This document shows positions 25,982-34,440 of a DNA stretch of 64,000 nt, one piece after another. The notes under the pieces were generated by a model. It did not search any database. It was not told where the DNA came from and worked only from the letters and a program-made list of their open reading frames with translations. The translations under genes were made by a program, and so were the position numbers. Each line of letters starts with the position of its first letter. Within the stretch, counting starts at the first letter, position 1. This DNA is from Luteirhabdus salina (GTDB taxonomy: Bacteria; Bacteroidota; Bacteroidia; Flavobacteriales; Flavobacteriaceae): assembly GCA_025384855.1 (NCBI GenBank), contig JALAHT010000002.1, forward strand, positions 248,001 through 312,000. The letters run 5' to 3'.

Positions 25982-28765
25982 TTACACTTCCTGTTGAAAA
26001 GTACTAGGAGAAACACCAAAGGCTTTTTTGAAGGCTTTTGAAAAAGAAGCGCCATCAGCATAACCGGTTTGATAGGCCACCTCAGCAATCTGAATATTCG
26101 CATCGGCCAATAGCTTCTTAGCGCGTTGCAGTCGCTGTGACCGGATGAATTCTGCAGCCGATTGACCCGTTACCGAAGTTACTTTACGGTGAAGCTGCAT
26201 ACGGCTCATTCCCAAAGTATCTGCTACGTTCGAAACGCTTAAGTCTGGACTATCCAAGTGAGTGGAAACATAGTCCATTAGCTTTTCCCAAAACGCCTTA
26301 TCCTTCGAATTGGTTATCAGCTCATTTGGAATGGGTCCTTCCGACTGTTTATATTTTTCCTTAAGGCGTTGTTGATGGCGATGCAAACTTTTTAGCTGGG
26401 CACCGAGCGCTTGAAGCTGAAAGGGTTTTTCCAAATAGACATCAGCACCGGTTTCCAGTCCTTCCACCCTATCGCTTACATCTGCCTTGGCGGTCAGCAT
26501 TACGAAGGGGATATGACTGGTGGCTTCGTGCGATTTGACCTTTGCGCAAAACACCAAGCCATCCATTTCAGGCATCATCCAATCGCTTATGATAATATCA
26601 GGGACGATTTCCAACGCCTTTTCCCAACCAATAACACCATTTTCGGCACAGCGCACATCATATTCCAGATTTAGGAATTGCTGTATATATTGCTGAAGCT
26701 CTAGGTTGTCTTCAACCAATAGAAGAATGGGACGTTCAGAAAATTTGGATGTATTTTCTGAAGTTAGGCGTTGATTGGAAACAGTTTCAGGAATGGTTGG
26801 ACTAAAGGTCACTTTCTTATTTTCATCCGTTTCCTGTCGAATGGCATCTAGCGGCAGTCGCACCGTAAAAGTACTTCCTTCACCCTCCTTACTTTCCACA
26901 GTAATGGAACCTTCATGCAGTACTACCAATTCCTTCACCAAGGCCAAGCCTATTCCAGAGCCTGGGGAACTTTCGTCCTTTTCACCTACCTGATAAAAGC
27001 GGTCGAAGATATGAGGTTGCTCCTTTTCGGCTATTCCAGGTCCAGTATCTATTACCTTCAACAGAAAACATGAATCTTCCAAAGAAGCAGCTACCGTTAT
27101 AACACAATTGTTCCCACAATATTTCAGCGCATTCGACACCAAATTGATAAGTGTTTTCTCCAATACATTCGCCGAATACAGTGCGGTAATTCCCAGATCG
27201 TCTATTTCTAATAGCAGCTTATGCTTTTTAACTTCCGCCTGGGATTGGAACTGGTGTACCAGCGTTTTTGTGATTGCAAATGGGTTTCCACGCGTTACTT
27301 CTATCGTTGCCTTACCTGATTCAATTCTGGAAAGCGCTAGCATATCGTTTATTAAGGTAAGAAGTCGCTTCGCATTGTTGGAAATAGTGGTTAGGTGTTC
27401 CTGTGAAAGTCGCTTACCCGTTCGAATCGCTTCTGTAACCGGCAGCTGAATTAAGGTTAGCGGTGTTCTAAATTCGTGTGAAATATTCTGAAAAAATCGA
27501 GTGCGTGTCGCGTCCAATTCCAATAATGCTTCTTTTTCCTTCTTTTCCGACTGTAGGGCGAAACGATTGCGAAGCCGTGCCTTTTCATTCATCAAGTTTC
27601 GATAACTGACCACAAAATTGAAGATGACAATCTCCACGACCACCATTTTTAAGAAAAAGGTAAAATCCTTCAACAACAGCGCTGCTACATTCCCCAACAA
27701 CAGCAGTACACTTCCAATAAGTATGATTTTCGCGATAAGACTTGGCTTTTGAAACATCATATAGCTAAACAAGACCAAACCAGAAACTGTAAAGACTGCA
27801 CGAAAGAGATCCATGGCTACAAAGCGGTATTCAAAATACGGAAAGGCAAACATGGTGATGGCGTAAAACACTCCAAAGAATACAATACCACCCATAATGA
27901 TTTTCCCGACACGATGTACCTTTTGAAAATTTCGCTTCACGTCAAGAAAGTACAGTACGAAGTAAAAGTATAGTGCGATATTAACGATATGGGTAATCTG
28001 GTTGATGTAATAATATAGCTTAGGGTCTAGTTCATTATACACATTCAAGAAAAACGGCAATCGATTGGCGTAATATAGCGTTACGAAAAGAAGGTATAGA
28101 CTATAGATCAGGAAGCTTTTATCGCCACTGACAAAATAGCTTACCATAAATAGCAAGAATGAAATAAATGTTATACCTAGATAAAATAAATACCAAGAAT
28201 CCTGCGCTCTATAAAGCATCGCATCAACGATAGCGCCATCATCCGTAAACAGTACATCGGGTTGGGTACCAATGTTCAGATAGCCCCAGATGGTCAGTAT
28301 TTTTTTGTTGAAGTAAAACGGGCGATTGAAATCTACTTCCTGCACTGCTAACGGCATTAGATACATTTCACCTTCACTGAAAATTTCAAAGGGGCGAGAA
28401 GTTAGCGCTCCAATCTTTCGACGATCGTAAGTTCCATTCTTAGTAGGAATGAAAACGTCCGAAATATCGGTATTGTAAAAATAGATCTGTAGTGAATCGG
28501 TTGCAACCCTTGGCTTCACCTGAAACCGAAACCAGTACGTCGCCTGCTGATTGTTGGTTACACTATCGATAGGCAAGAAAGTCTTGGATTGTATTTCGGT
28601 AAATGAAAGACTACGGCTGGGATCCTCGTACACCTGGGAGACTGTATCCATTGGTATCCAGGCATTCCTTTCCTGCACGACCATAGGCTTCAGTTTCTGC
28701 CCCATCAGATTGGTAGCAGAAAGGATAAGAAAAACAAAAAATAGCGCCTGGTAGCATTTTTCCAT
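25982..28765 (-). CDS. hybrid two-component regulator: 7TM-DISM sensor, histidine kinase, receiver, AraC domain
   Basis: A 927-residue one-piece signalling protein. Order: signal peptide (about 1-22); periplasmic 7TMR-DISM extracellular-type domain (about 30-175, QATYWFRFQV); a seven-helix membrane block (about 185-395); HisKA at about 420-490 with FFQNISHEFRTPL; HATPase at about 535-640 (NLVSNALKYC, DTGPGIA, GSGIGLALVKEL); receiver at about 675-790 (VEDN, IISDWMMPEMDG, LTAKA, EKPF); and an AraC helix-turn-helix at about 820-925 (MSRMQLHRKVTSVTG, ADGASFSKAFKKAFGVSP). Such regulators sense an envelope or small-molecule signal and directly activate nearby genes. The minus-strand genes following it are the obvious targets. 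Confidence 0.92.
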   Translation of the reverse strand: MEKCYQALFFVFLILSATNLMGQKLKPMVVQERNAWIPMDTVSQVYEDPSRSLSFTEIQSKTFLPIDSVTNNQQATYWFRFQVKPRVATDSLQIYFYNTDISDVFIPTKNGTYDRRKIGALTSRPFEIFSEGEMYLMPLAVQEVDFNRPFYFNKKILTIWGYLNIGTQPDVLFTDDGAIVDAMLYRAQDSWYLFYLGITFISFLLFMVSYFVSGDKSFLIYSLYLLFVTLYYANRLPFFLNVYNELDPKLYYYINQITHIVNIALYFYFVLYFLDVKRNFQKVHRVGKIIMGGIVFFGVFYAITMFAFPYFEYRFVAMDLFRAVFTVSGLVLFSYMMFQKPSLIAKIILIGSVLLLLGNVAALLLKDFTFFLKMVVVEIVIFNFVVSYRNLMNEKARLRNRFALQSEKKEKEALLELDATRTRFFQNISHEFRTPLTLIQLPVTEAIRTGKRLSQEHLTTISNNAKRLLTLINDMLALSRIESGKATIEVTRGNPFAITKTLVHQFQSQAEVKKHKLLLEIDDLGITALYSANVLEKTLINLVSNALKYCGNNCVITVAASLEDSCFLLKVIDTGPGIAEKEQPHIFDRFYQVGEKDESSPGSGIGLALVKELVVLHEGSITVESKEGEGSTFTVRLPLDAIRQETDENKKVTFSPTIPETVSNQRLTSENTSKFSERPILLLVEDNLELQQYIQQFLNLEYDVRCAENGVIGWEKALEIVPDIIISDWMMPEMDGLVFCAKVKSHEATSHIPFVMLTAKADVSDRVEGLETGADVYLEKPFQLQALGAQLKSLHRHQQRLKEKYKQSEGPIPNELITNSKDKAFWEKLMDYVSTHLDSPDLSVSNVADTLGMSRMQLHRKVTSVTGQSAAEFIRSQRLQRAKKLLADANIQIAEVAYQTGYADGASFSKAFKKAFGVSPSTFQQEV

Positions 28766-28812
28766 ACTTCAAAATAAGGAATAATTTGTGCTTCCCTCAA
28801 AATCAAATACAT

Positions 28813-28841
28813 AAAAAAAGTCCATCGCTAGGATGGACTTT
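28813..28841 (-). terminator. terminator of csbD
   Basis: AAAGTCCATC and GATGGACTTT form a 10-bp stem with a 5-base loop; the A-run on the plus strand becomes the U-run on the minus strand, 27 bases after the csbD stop. Confidence 0.8.
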
Positions 28842-28868
28842 CTCAACTAAACCAATTACCTGGAATAA

Positions 28869-29054
28869 TTACCAAGTTTCAATTTCTCTTTTTACTTCTT
28901 CTTTGGTTTTACCGCTTTCTTCCTGAATACGGCCTACCAATTCGTCGTATTTTCCTTCTGAAAAAGCTTCATTATCGTCAGTCTGAATACCGTACTCTTG
29001 TTTTGCTTTTCCTTTTATCTGTTTCCATTTTCCTTTTAATTGATCTGAATTCAT
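28869..29054 (-). CDS. CsbD family stress-response protein
   Basis: A 61-residue hydrophilic protein of the CsbD family, beginning MNSDQLKGKWKQIKGKAKQEYG and continuing with KYDELVGRIQEESGKTKEE. Members are small, highly expressed general-stress proteins of unknown mechanism (sigma-B regulated in Bacillus). Length is typical. The gene stands alone with its own terminator, divergent from a histidine phosphatase; the gap holds an inverted repeat GTATTA-AAA-TAATAC (29124-29138) that could be a regulator site. Confidence 0.9.
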   Translation of the reverse strand: MNSDQLKGKWKQIKGKAKQEYGIQTDDNEAFSEGKYDELVGRIQEESGKTKEEVKREIETW

Positions 29055-29123
29055 AACAGTTGTTTTTAGGTTATTTTGTTATTCTAAAGATACTTACGGA
29101 AAGGAAGGGCTTGTGGTAAGGAA

Positions 29124-29151
29124 GTATTAAAATAATACACGATAACGTTAT
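29124..29151. other. two short palindromes in the csbD/phosphatase divergent gap
   Basis: GTATTA-AAA-TAATAC (29124-29138) is followed by ATAACGTTAT (29142-29151). Both are perfect, and they sit in the middle of a divergent promoter region, so operator function is possible. Confidence 0.3.
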
Positions 29152-29155
29152 TTTT

Positions 29156-29187
29156 TTGCCAAATACCCAAAACTATTGGTATCTTGA
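29156..29187 (+). promoter_or_regulatory. probable promoter of the histidine phosphatase gene
   Basis: TTG (29156-29158), 21 bases, then TATCTTGA (29180-29187), one or two mismatches from TAnnTTTG; the ATG is nine bases downstream. Confidence 0.35.
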
Positions 29188-29196
29188 AAAGAAAAA

Positions 29197-29724
29197 ATGA
29201 AATCCTTTTTTGCTCTCACCTTTTCATTCCTATTTCTCTTCTCTTGTGAATTCCCAAAGCAACCCGATATCGAGGATATGAAAACAGCTCCTATAAGCAC
29301 CTATTACCTTATTCGCCATGCCGAAAAAGATCGTAGTAATCCTGCCGAACGCGACCCCGAATTAACGGAGGAAGGTGCTGCCCGCGCCGTCCGTTGGGCA
29401 CAAGTGTTTAGAGATATTTCGTTCGATGAAATCTATACCACCGAATATGAACGAACACGCCAAACAGCGAAGGCTGTTTCAGTTCAGAATGAAGTAAAGC
29501 TTACACCTTACGATGCTAACACACCCTATTCTGAAGATTTTCAGGAGCGTACTACTGGTAAAACGGTTTTGGTCGTTGGCCATAGCAATACAACGCCCGC
29601 TTTTGTGAATGCGATTATCGGAGAGGAAAGATATGAAGACCTTCCTGACGATGATAATGGTAGTTTATTTATCGTTACAAAAGTTGGTAATGAAAGCACC
29701 GTTCAGCATTTGCATGTTGACTAA
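29197..29724 (+). CDS. histidine phosphatase family lipoprotein (SixA/phosphoglycerate mutase-like)
   Basis: A 175-residue protein with a lipoprotein signal (FLFSC, Cys17). The branch-1 histidine phosphatase core has the phospho-acceptor motif YLIRHAEKDR near residue 40, the TEYERTRQTA arginine motif near 85, and the second catalytic histidine in VVGHSNTTP near 127. The family removes phosphate through a phosphohistidine intermediate; the substrate is unknown, and the lipid anchor implies an envelope location. Its last four bases overlap the 3' end of the convergent DUF6503 gene. Confidence 0.85.
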   Translation: MKSFFALTFSFLFLFSCEFPKQPDIEDMKTAPISTYYLIRHAEKDRSNPAERDPELTEEGAARAVRWAQVFRDISFDEIYTTEYERTRQTAKAVSVQNEVKLTPYDANTPYSEDFQERTTGKTVLVVGHSNTTPAFVNAIIGEERYEDLPDDDNGSLFIVTKVGNESTVQHLHVD

Positions 29725-30470
29725 TTTTTCTTCGGAAGTGAAACGGAAACGTTTTCTGTTTCAATCGTTGAAAGTAATGGTAGTGCTCCCTTTTCAAATT
29801 TTTCGTCCAATTGCTGAAGCGGAATGGAGAGCGAATCGGTTTTATAATTTTTGTAGTCGACAAATCGAATTCCCTCGATTGTTCTAGGATTATAAGCTTC
29901 CCGAAATCGAATCCCGCCACCTTCTGTATGATAGCGATAGGCCAAATAATCTACCGTGAAGTCTTCAGTGTGTATCCAATATAGGAACTCGTCTTCAAAA
30001 TCGGTTCCGCCGCCTTCTTCAGCGAAGGTTACCTGAATTTCAAAATAAGCCTTGCCCTTGATAGTATCTTTCCCCAGAAGCTTCTTTTTCGCTGCCCTAG
30101 CATTCAACCCAAACGGCAGTTGCGCAAAGTAATGTACCGAGTTCACCGCATCGCCAAAGATCCGCTCCGAACTATCGACCAAGGTTACAACGCTATCATT
30201 CACATAACGTGTAAATCCTTCATTATTCAACACATCACGAACCCTTCCGATACTATCGATAAAAAGTCGCTCCAACTGAAACCTTCCGTTACTGCGTTCA
30301 CTTCTATAGTCCTTATCGCGAAAGGTGAACGTAATGGTAGCGTCTTCACAATTACCTGAACAGGCTTCCGCTATGGCCGTATCGATTACTTCATCGGCGG
30401 TTGGTTGCTTCTTCTCCGTTTCACAAGAAAACAAGAAAACTATTACGATAATAAGGGAAATACTTCGCAT
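29721..30470 (-). CDS. DUF6503-like lipoprotein
   Basis: The ATG at 30470 gives MRSISLIIVIVFLFSC, a clear lipoprotein signal; the frame continues to 30515 but that start lies upstream of the promoter box at 30483-30490. The 249-residue protein is beta-rich and contains WIHTEDFTVDYLAYRYHT and GGGIRFREAYNPRTIEGIRF, which I associate with the flavobacterial DUF6503 family (sometimes mislabelled as a deoxyribose-phosphate aldolase). No catalytic role can be supported. It is convergent with the phosphatase and divergent from smpB. Confidence 0.75.
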   Translation of the reverse strand: MRSISLIIVIVFLFSCETEKKQPTADEVIDTAIAEACSGNCEDATITFTFRDKDYRSERSNGRFQLERLFIDSIGRVRDVLNNEGFTRYVNDSVVTLVDSSERIFGDAVNSVHYFAQLPFGLNARAAKKKLLGKDTIKGKAYFEIQVTFAEEGGGTDFEDEFLYWIHTEDFTVDYLAYRYHTEGGGIRFREAYNPRTIEGIRFVDYKNYKTDSLSIPLQQLDEKFEKGALPLLSTIETENVSVSLPKKN

Positions 30471-30482
30471 TACATTTTTTTC

Positions 30483-30515
30483 CAAAGGTACTATTTTTGA
30501 AAAGGTGAAAGACAA
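30483..30515 (-). promoter_or_regulatory. promoter of the DUF6503 gene
   Basis: On the minus strand TTG (30515-30513), 22 bases, then TACCTTTG (30490-30483) fully matches the flavobacterial consensus, 12 bases before the chosen ATG. Confidence 0.6.
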
Positions 30516-30547
30516 GCAGAGGCCCTTTAAAACTTAGTTAAGGCGAC

Positions 30548-30576
30548 TTGTCTTTGGGAAGAATTCCGTTATTTTG
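30548..30576 (+). promoter_or_regulatory. probable promoter of smpB
   Basis: TTG (30548-30550), 18 bases, then TTATTTTG (30569-30576), one mismatch from TAnnTTTG. Only five bases separate it from the smpB ATG, which would give a very short or absent leader. Confidence 0.45.
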
Positions 30577-30581
30577 CAGGC

Positions 30582-31046
30582 ATGGAACAACAGAAGAACG
30601 TCAATATCAAAAACCGAAAGGCACGCTATGAGTACGAAGTACTCGATAAGTATGTGGCCGGTATTGTCTTGGCCGGAACCGAAATTAAGGCCATTCGTGA
30701 AGGTAAGGCTTCTATTGCTGAAAGCTTCTGTGAGTTTCAGAACAATGAATTGTTCGTCATTAATATGACGGTTCAGGAGTACTCGCATGCGACCGACTTC
30801 AATCATCAGCCGAAAAGTGAACGCAAACTTCTACTAAATAGAAACGAGCTTAAAAAACTCGAAAAGGAAGTCCGGAATTCGGGACTGACCATCATTCCGC
30901 TTCGGCTTTTCACCAATGATAGAGGGCTTGCAAAACTTCAGATTGCACTCTGTAAGGGTAAAAAGGAATATGACAAACGGGAAACTATCAAAAAGCGTGA
31001 AAGCAAGCGCCGATTGGACCAAGTGAAGAAAGCCTTCAATAATTAA
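30582..31046 (+). CDS. smpB: SsrA-binding protein SmpB
   Basis: A 154-residue partner of tmRNA needed for trans-translation and rescue of stalled ribosomes. The OB-fold hallmarks are present: NRKARYEYEVLDKYVAGIVL, GTEIKAIREGKASI, and PKSERKLLLNR; the basic C-terminal tail (KRESKRRLDQVKKAFNN) is the part that enters the empty mRNA channel. Length is typical. The tmRNA gene itself is not recognised in the window. The start is very close to a promoter-like box. Confidence 0.96.
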   Translation: MEQQKNVNIKNRKARYEYEVLDKYVAGIVLAGTEIKAIREGKASIAESFCEFQNNELFVINMTVQEYSHATDFNHQPKSERKLLLNRNELKKLEKEVRNSGLTIIPLRLFTNDRGLAKLQIALCKGKKEYDKRETIKKRESKRRLDQVKKAFNN

Positions 31047-31103
31047 ATTTGCTTTAGAGGTAACACTTTCGTTATTTAGTGCGTCTCTTTAGAAAGTTCA
31101 TAC

Positions 31104-33590
31104 ATGAAATTCGCACTGACCTCTTTACTTATACTTTTCAGCATTTCACTTTTTGCCCAGATCGAAGGAAAAATCGTGGATACAGACGGCCAACCATTAC
31201 CTTTTGTAAATATTTACACTGAAAATGGTTCGGCAGGCACCACTTCAAACGAACTAGGTCTGTATGCACTAGAATTGAACGCTACCCAAAACAGCTCGTA
31301 TACCATTGTTTTCCAGTCGCTAGGGTTTACAACTGAAAAGCGGAATGTTTCTGTAAATGAACTTCCCAAAACCATAAATATTACGTTAACTGAAGCTTCG
31401 GTAAGCTTAGATGAAGTAGTAGTCTCGGCCAACGAAGACCCTGCCTACGCTATTATTCGGAAAACTATCGAAAACCGTAAACAAAACGCCGATCGTATTG
31501 CAGCCTTTACGGCCGATTTCTATTCGCGGGGTATTTGGCGCGTGAAGGATATGCCCGAAAAAATACTCGGACAAGAGGTAGGCGATTTCGACGGTGCATT
31601 GGATAGCACCCGGACCGGCGTTATCTATCTTTCTGAAACCATTAGCGAAATTGCCTATCAACGACCAGATGATTTTAAGGAAACCATTTTGGCAAGCAAG
31701 GTGAGTGGCGATGATAATGGTTTCAGTTTCAACAGTGCCCGCGATGCTAATTTTTCATTTTACGATAACACCATCGAATTGAATGCCGCCATAGTTTCTC
31801 CTATTGCGGATAACGCCCTCAACTACTATAACTACAAATTGGAAGGTGTTTTTTATGAAGGCAGCAAGCTAATCAATCAGATCACCGTGACGCCAAAACG
31901 TCTAAAGGATCGCGTTTGGAAAGGCACTATCTATATCGTTGAAGATGATTGGGAATTATATGGCGTAGCACTTACCACGACTGGACAAGCCATTCAGGTT
32001 CCGATTGTAGAGGAATTATTGTTTAAACAGAACTTCAGCTTCGATGCCGATAATGATTTTTGGGTGAAACGGTCCCAAACCATCGATTTTGGCTTTAAGT
32101 TTTTTGGAGTGAAGGGCGACGGAAGGTTTATCGCTGTGTATAGCGACTATGACTTTTCTCCTGAATTTGCAGAGAAATCGTTCACGAATGAAGTATTGAC
32201 CTACCTTGAAAATGCTAACAAAAAAGATAGTTTGTTTTGGCAAGATACCCGTCCCGTACCGCTAACCGTTGAGGAGGTAAATGATTACATCAAAAAAGAT
32301 AGTATTCAGGAACTTCGGAAATCCGAAAAATACCTCGATTCGGTTGATGCGGTCGATAATCGAGTGGGACTTTTAGATATTCTGACAGGCTATTCCTATC
32401 AAAACAGCTATGACAAATGGCGCATTTCCTATGATGGTCCAATTTCGCCAGACATCGCATTTAATACAGTTCAGGGTTGGCATGGAAAAGCAGGCCTTCG
32501 ATTTTTTAAGTGGTACGATGATAGCCAAACCCGATGGGTGAATGCTTCAGTAGAAGCAAACTATGGCATTTCGGATGATCGCCTTCGGCTGAAGGGAAGT
32601 TTGGTGAAAAACTTCAACCGCACGAATAGATTGCGATTGGGACTTTATGGAGGAACAGAAGTACGGCAGTTTAACAATTCGGAGCCGATTTCAACCTTTA
32701 TCAACACCGTTTCTACCCTATTCTTTGAACGGAATTATATGAAGCTGTACGAACGAGATTTTGTACAGGCTAGTTTCTTTCGCGAAATCTTTAACGGACT
32801 AAGATTTTCAGTACTTACCGGTTATGAAAAACGGCAGCCGCTTTTCAACACTACCGATTATGTTACCATTCCAAATGACGATGTTTCGTATACCTCTAAC
32901 AATCCGTTACTTCCCAATGATTTCGATACCCCAGCCATTGTCGAACATGAAGTATGGAAAACGTCAATCAGCGCCAATATCACATTCGGACAAAAATATA
33001 TGATGTATCCTGATGGGAAATATAATCTTGGTAGCGAAAAATGGCCCTTGCTATTCATCACATACGAAAATGCGATTGGTTTGGAAGACGATCGCTTTTC
33101 ATTTAGTCAGTTACGCGGAGAAATATATCAATCAATCACCGTCGGAAATAAGGGAGAACTCTCCTATCGTTTAAAGGGAGGTACTTTTTTTGATGCCGAT
33201 GCGATTTCGTTTGTCGATTACCAACATTTTAACGGCAATCAGACTCGTGTAGGGACTTCATCAAATTATACAAATGTTTTCAACCTGATGCCGTATTATC
33301 AGTTTAGCACCAACCAAAGCTATTTTGAAGGGCATTTGGAACACGACTTCCGAGGTTGGATTCTAGGGAAGATACCAGGCATTAACCAATTGAATTTTAA
33401 TTTGGTGGCTGGCGCGCACTTTCTAGCTACCGAACCAAACAAACCGTATAGTGAACTCTCTATCGGAATCGACAACCTGGGAATAGGAAAATATCGCTTG
33501 TTGCGACTAGACTATGTTCGTAATTTCTACAACGGAAAAAGTGAAGGAGCCATTATTTTTGGGGTAAAGTTTATGGGAATACTGGATTGA
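31104..33590 (+). CDS. DUF5686 outer-membrane protein with carboxypeptidase-regulatory-like domain
   Basis: An 828-residue exported protein: signal peptide (about 1-18), CarboxypepD_reg-like domain at about 20-105 (IEGKIVDTDGQPLPFVNIY), a linker with the SLDEVVVSANEDPAYAIIRKTIENR motif, and a long beta-strand-rich region to the end that fits a DUF5686 outer-membrane barrel, closing with RNFYNGKSEGAIIFGVKF. The family is widespread in Bacteroidota and lacks a TonB plug; function is unknown. It is preceded by smpB with a 57-base gap and ends before a gap with AT-rich repeats. Confidence 0.87.
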   Translation: MKFALTSLLILFSISLFAQIEGKIVDTDGQPLPFVNIYTENGSAGTTSNELGLYALELNATQNSSYTIVFQSLGFTTEKRNVSVNELPKTINITLTEASVSLDEVVVSANEDPAYAIIRKTIENRKQNADRIAAFTADFYSRGIWRVKDMPEKILGQEVGDFDGALDSTRTGVIYLSETISEIAYQRPDDFKETILASKVSGDDNGFSFNSARDANFSFYDNTIELNAAIVSPIADNALNYYNYKLEGVFYEGSKLINQITVTPKRLKDRVWKGTIYIVEDDWELYGVALTTTGQAIQVPIVEELLFKQNFSFDADNDFWVKRSQTIDFGFKFFGVKGDGRFIAVYSDYDFSPEFAEKSFTNEVLTYLENANKKDSLFWQDTRPVPLTVEEVNDYIKKDSIQELRKSEKYLDSVDAVDNRVGLLDILTGYSYQNSYDKWRISYDGPISPDIAFNTVQGWHGKAGLRFFKWYDDSQTRWVNASVEANYGISDDRLRLKGSLVKNFNRTNRLRLGLYGGTEVRQFNNSEPISTFINTVSTLFFERNYMKLYERDFVQASFFREIFNGLRFSVLTGYEKRQPLFNTTDYVTIPNDDVSYTSNNPLLPNDFDTPAIVEHEVWKTSISANITFGQKYMMYPDGKYNLGSEKWPLLFITYENAIGLEDDRFSFSQLRGEIYQSITVGNKGELSYRLKGGTFFDADAISFVDYQHFNGNQTRVGTSSNYTNVFNLMPYYQFSTNQSYFEGHLEHDFRGWILGKIPGINQLNFNLVAGAHFLATEPNKPYSELSIGIDNLGIGKYRLLRLDYVRNFYNGKSEGAIIFGVKFMGILD

Positions 33591-33688
33591 TGGTTTTTTA
33601 GTCGAAAATTTTTTAAGAACTAGTAAAAATAGCGAACGGCTATTGGCTAGAGCCTAAAAACCACTGCATAATTATTAATTCTGAATTC

Positions 33689-34330
33689 TTAATTTTTATC
33701 CTCCAACATCGGTACAAAACGAAACTCACCATACTCATGCTTTTCGAATTCCTTTTCCGATTTACGGGTGAAGACTGTCATCACCTGACTATTTTCGCCT
33801 ATTGGAATAACCAACCGTCCTCCAATAGCCAACTGCTCCATCAATGGTTTGGGAACATACGGTGCTCCAGCCGTTACCACAATACCTTGAAAGGGTGCTT
33901 CCTCTGGCAATCCTTTATAACCATCGCCAAATATCAGTTTTTTAGGACGATAATTAAGCTTGGGTAAAAAGCGTTTTGTTTTTTTGAACAATTCATTCTG
34001 ACGTTCTATACTATATACCAAACAACCCATTTCCAGCAAGACAGCGGTTTGGTAGCCACTTCCCGTACCGATTTCCAATACCTTATCGCCTTTCTGAACC
34101 TCCAACAACTCTGTCTGACGAGCAACGGTAAAGGGTTGTGAAATGGTCTGGTCGGCGGCGATGGGAAAGGCCTTATCAACATAGGCATGGTCCAAGAAAC
34201 TGGAATCCATAAACAAATGACGTGGAATTTTGCCCACTGCGGCTAATACCTCGGGTTGGATAATTCCTTTCTGTTTGATGGTTTCAACCAATCGTTTTCG
34301 TAAGCCTTGATGGGTGTAGGTATCTTTCAT
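33689..34330 (-). CDS. pcm: protein-L-isoaspartate O-methyltransferase
   Basis: A 213-residue SAM-dependent methyltransferase that starts repair of isoaspartyl residues in aged proteins. Motifs: AYVDKAFPIAADQTISQPF (substrate loop), VLEIGTGSGYQTAVL (SAM motif I), VYSIER and the GIVVTAGAPYVPKPL region. The open frame reaches a GTG at 34375 that abuts a perfect -7 box (34378-34385), so the ATG at 34330 (MKDTYTHQGLRKRLV) is preferred. It is divergent from the Gfo/Idh gene. Confidence 0.93.
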   Translation of the reverse strand: MKDTYTHQGLRKRLVETIKQKGIIQPEVLAAVGKIPRHLFMDSSFLDHAYVDKAFPIAADQTISQPFTVARQTELLEVQKGDKVLEIGTGSGYQTAVLLEMGCLVYSIERQNELFKKTKRFLPKLNYRPKKLIFGDGYKGLPEEAPFQGIVVTAGAPYVPKPLMEQLAIGGRLVIPIGENSQVMTVFTRKSEKEFEKHEYGEFRFVPMLEDKN

Positions 34331-34377
34331 TTTAGTTGGGTATGCGTTGAAAATATACAATGTACTTTGTAGCACCG

Positions 34378-34385
34378 CAAAGATA
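34378..34385 (-). promoter_or_regulatory. -7 promoter element of pcm
   Basis: TATCTTTG on the minus strand, a full match, 47 bases before the pcm ATG; the -33 TTG is not evident. Confidence 0.45.
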
Positions 34386-34415
34386 GTTTGTTTTTTAAAC
34401 TTGTGCCGAAACCCG

Positions 34416-34423
34416 TACCTTTG
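34416..34423 (+). promoter_or_regulatory. -7 promoter element of the Gfo/Idh gene
   Basis: TACCTTTG fully matches TAnnTTTG, 17 bases before the ATG at 34441. It overlaps the alternative GTG start at 34423, arguing against that start. Confidence 0.45.
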
Positions 34424-34440
34424 TGGAAAACAGAACTGTC

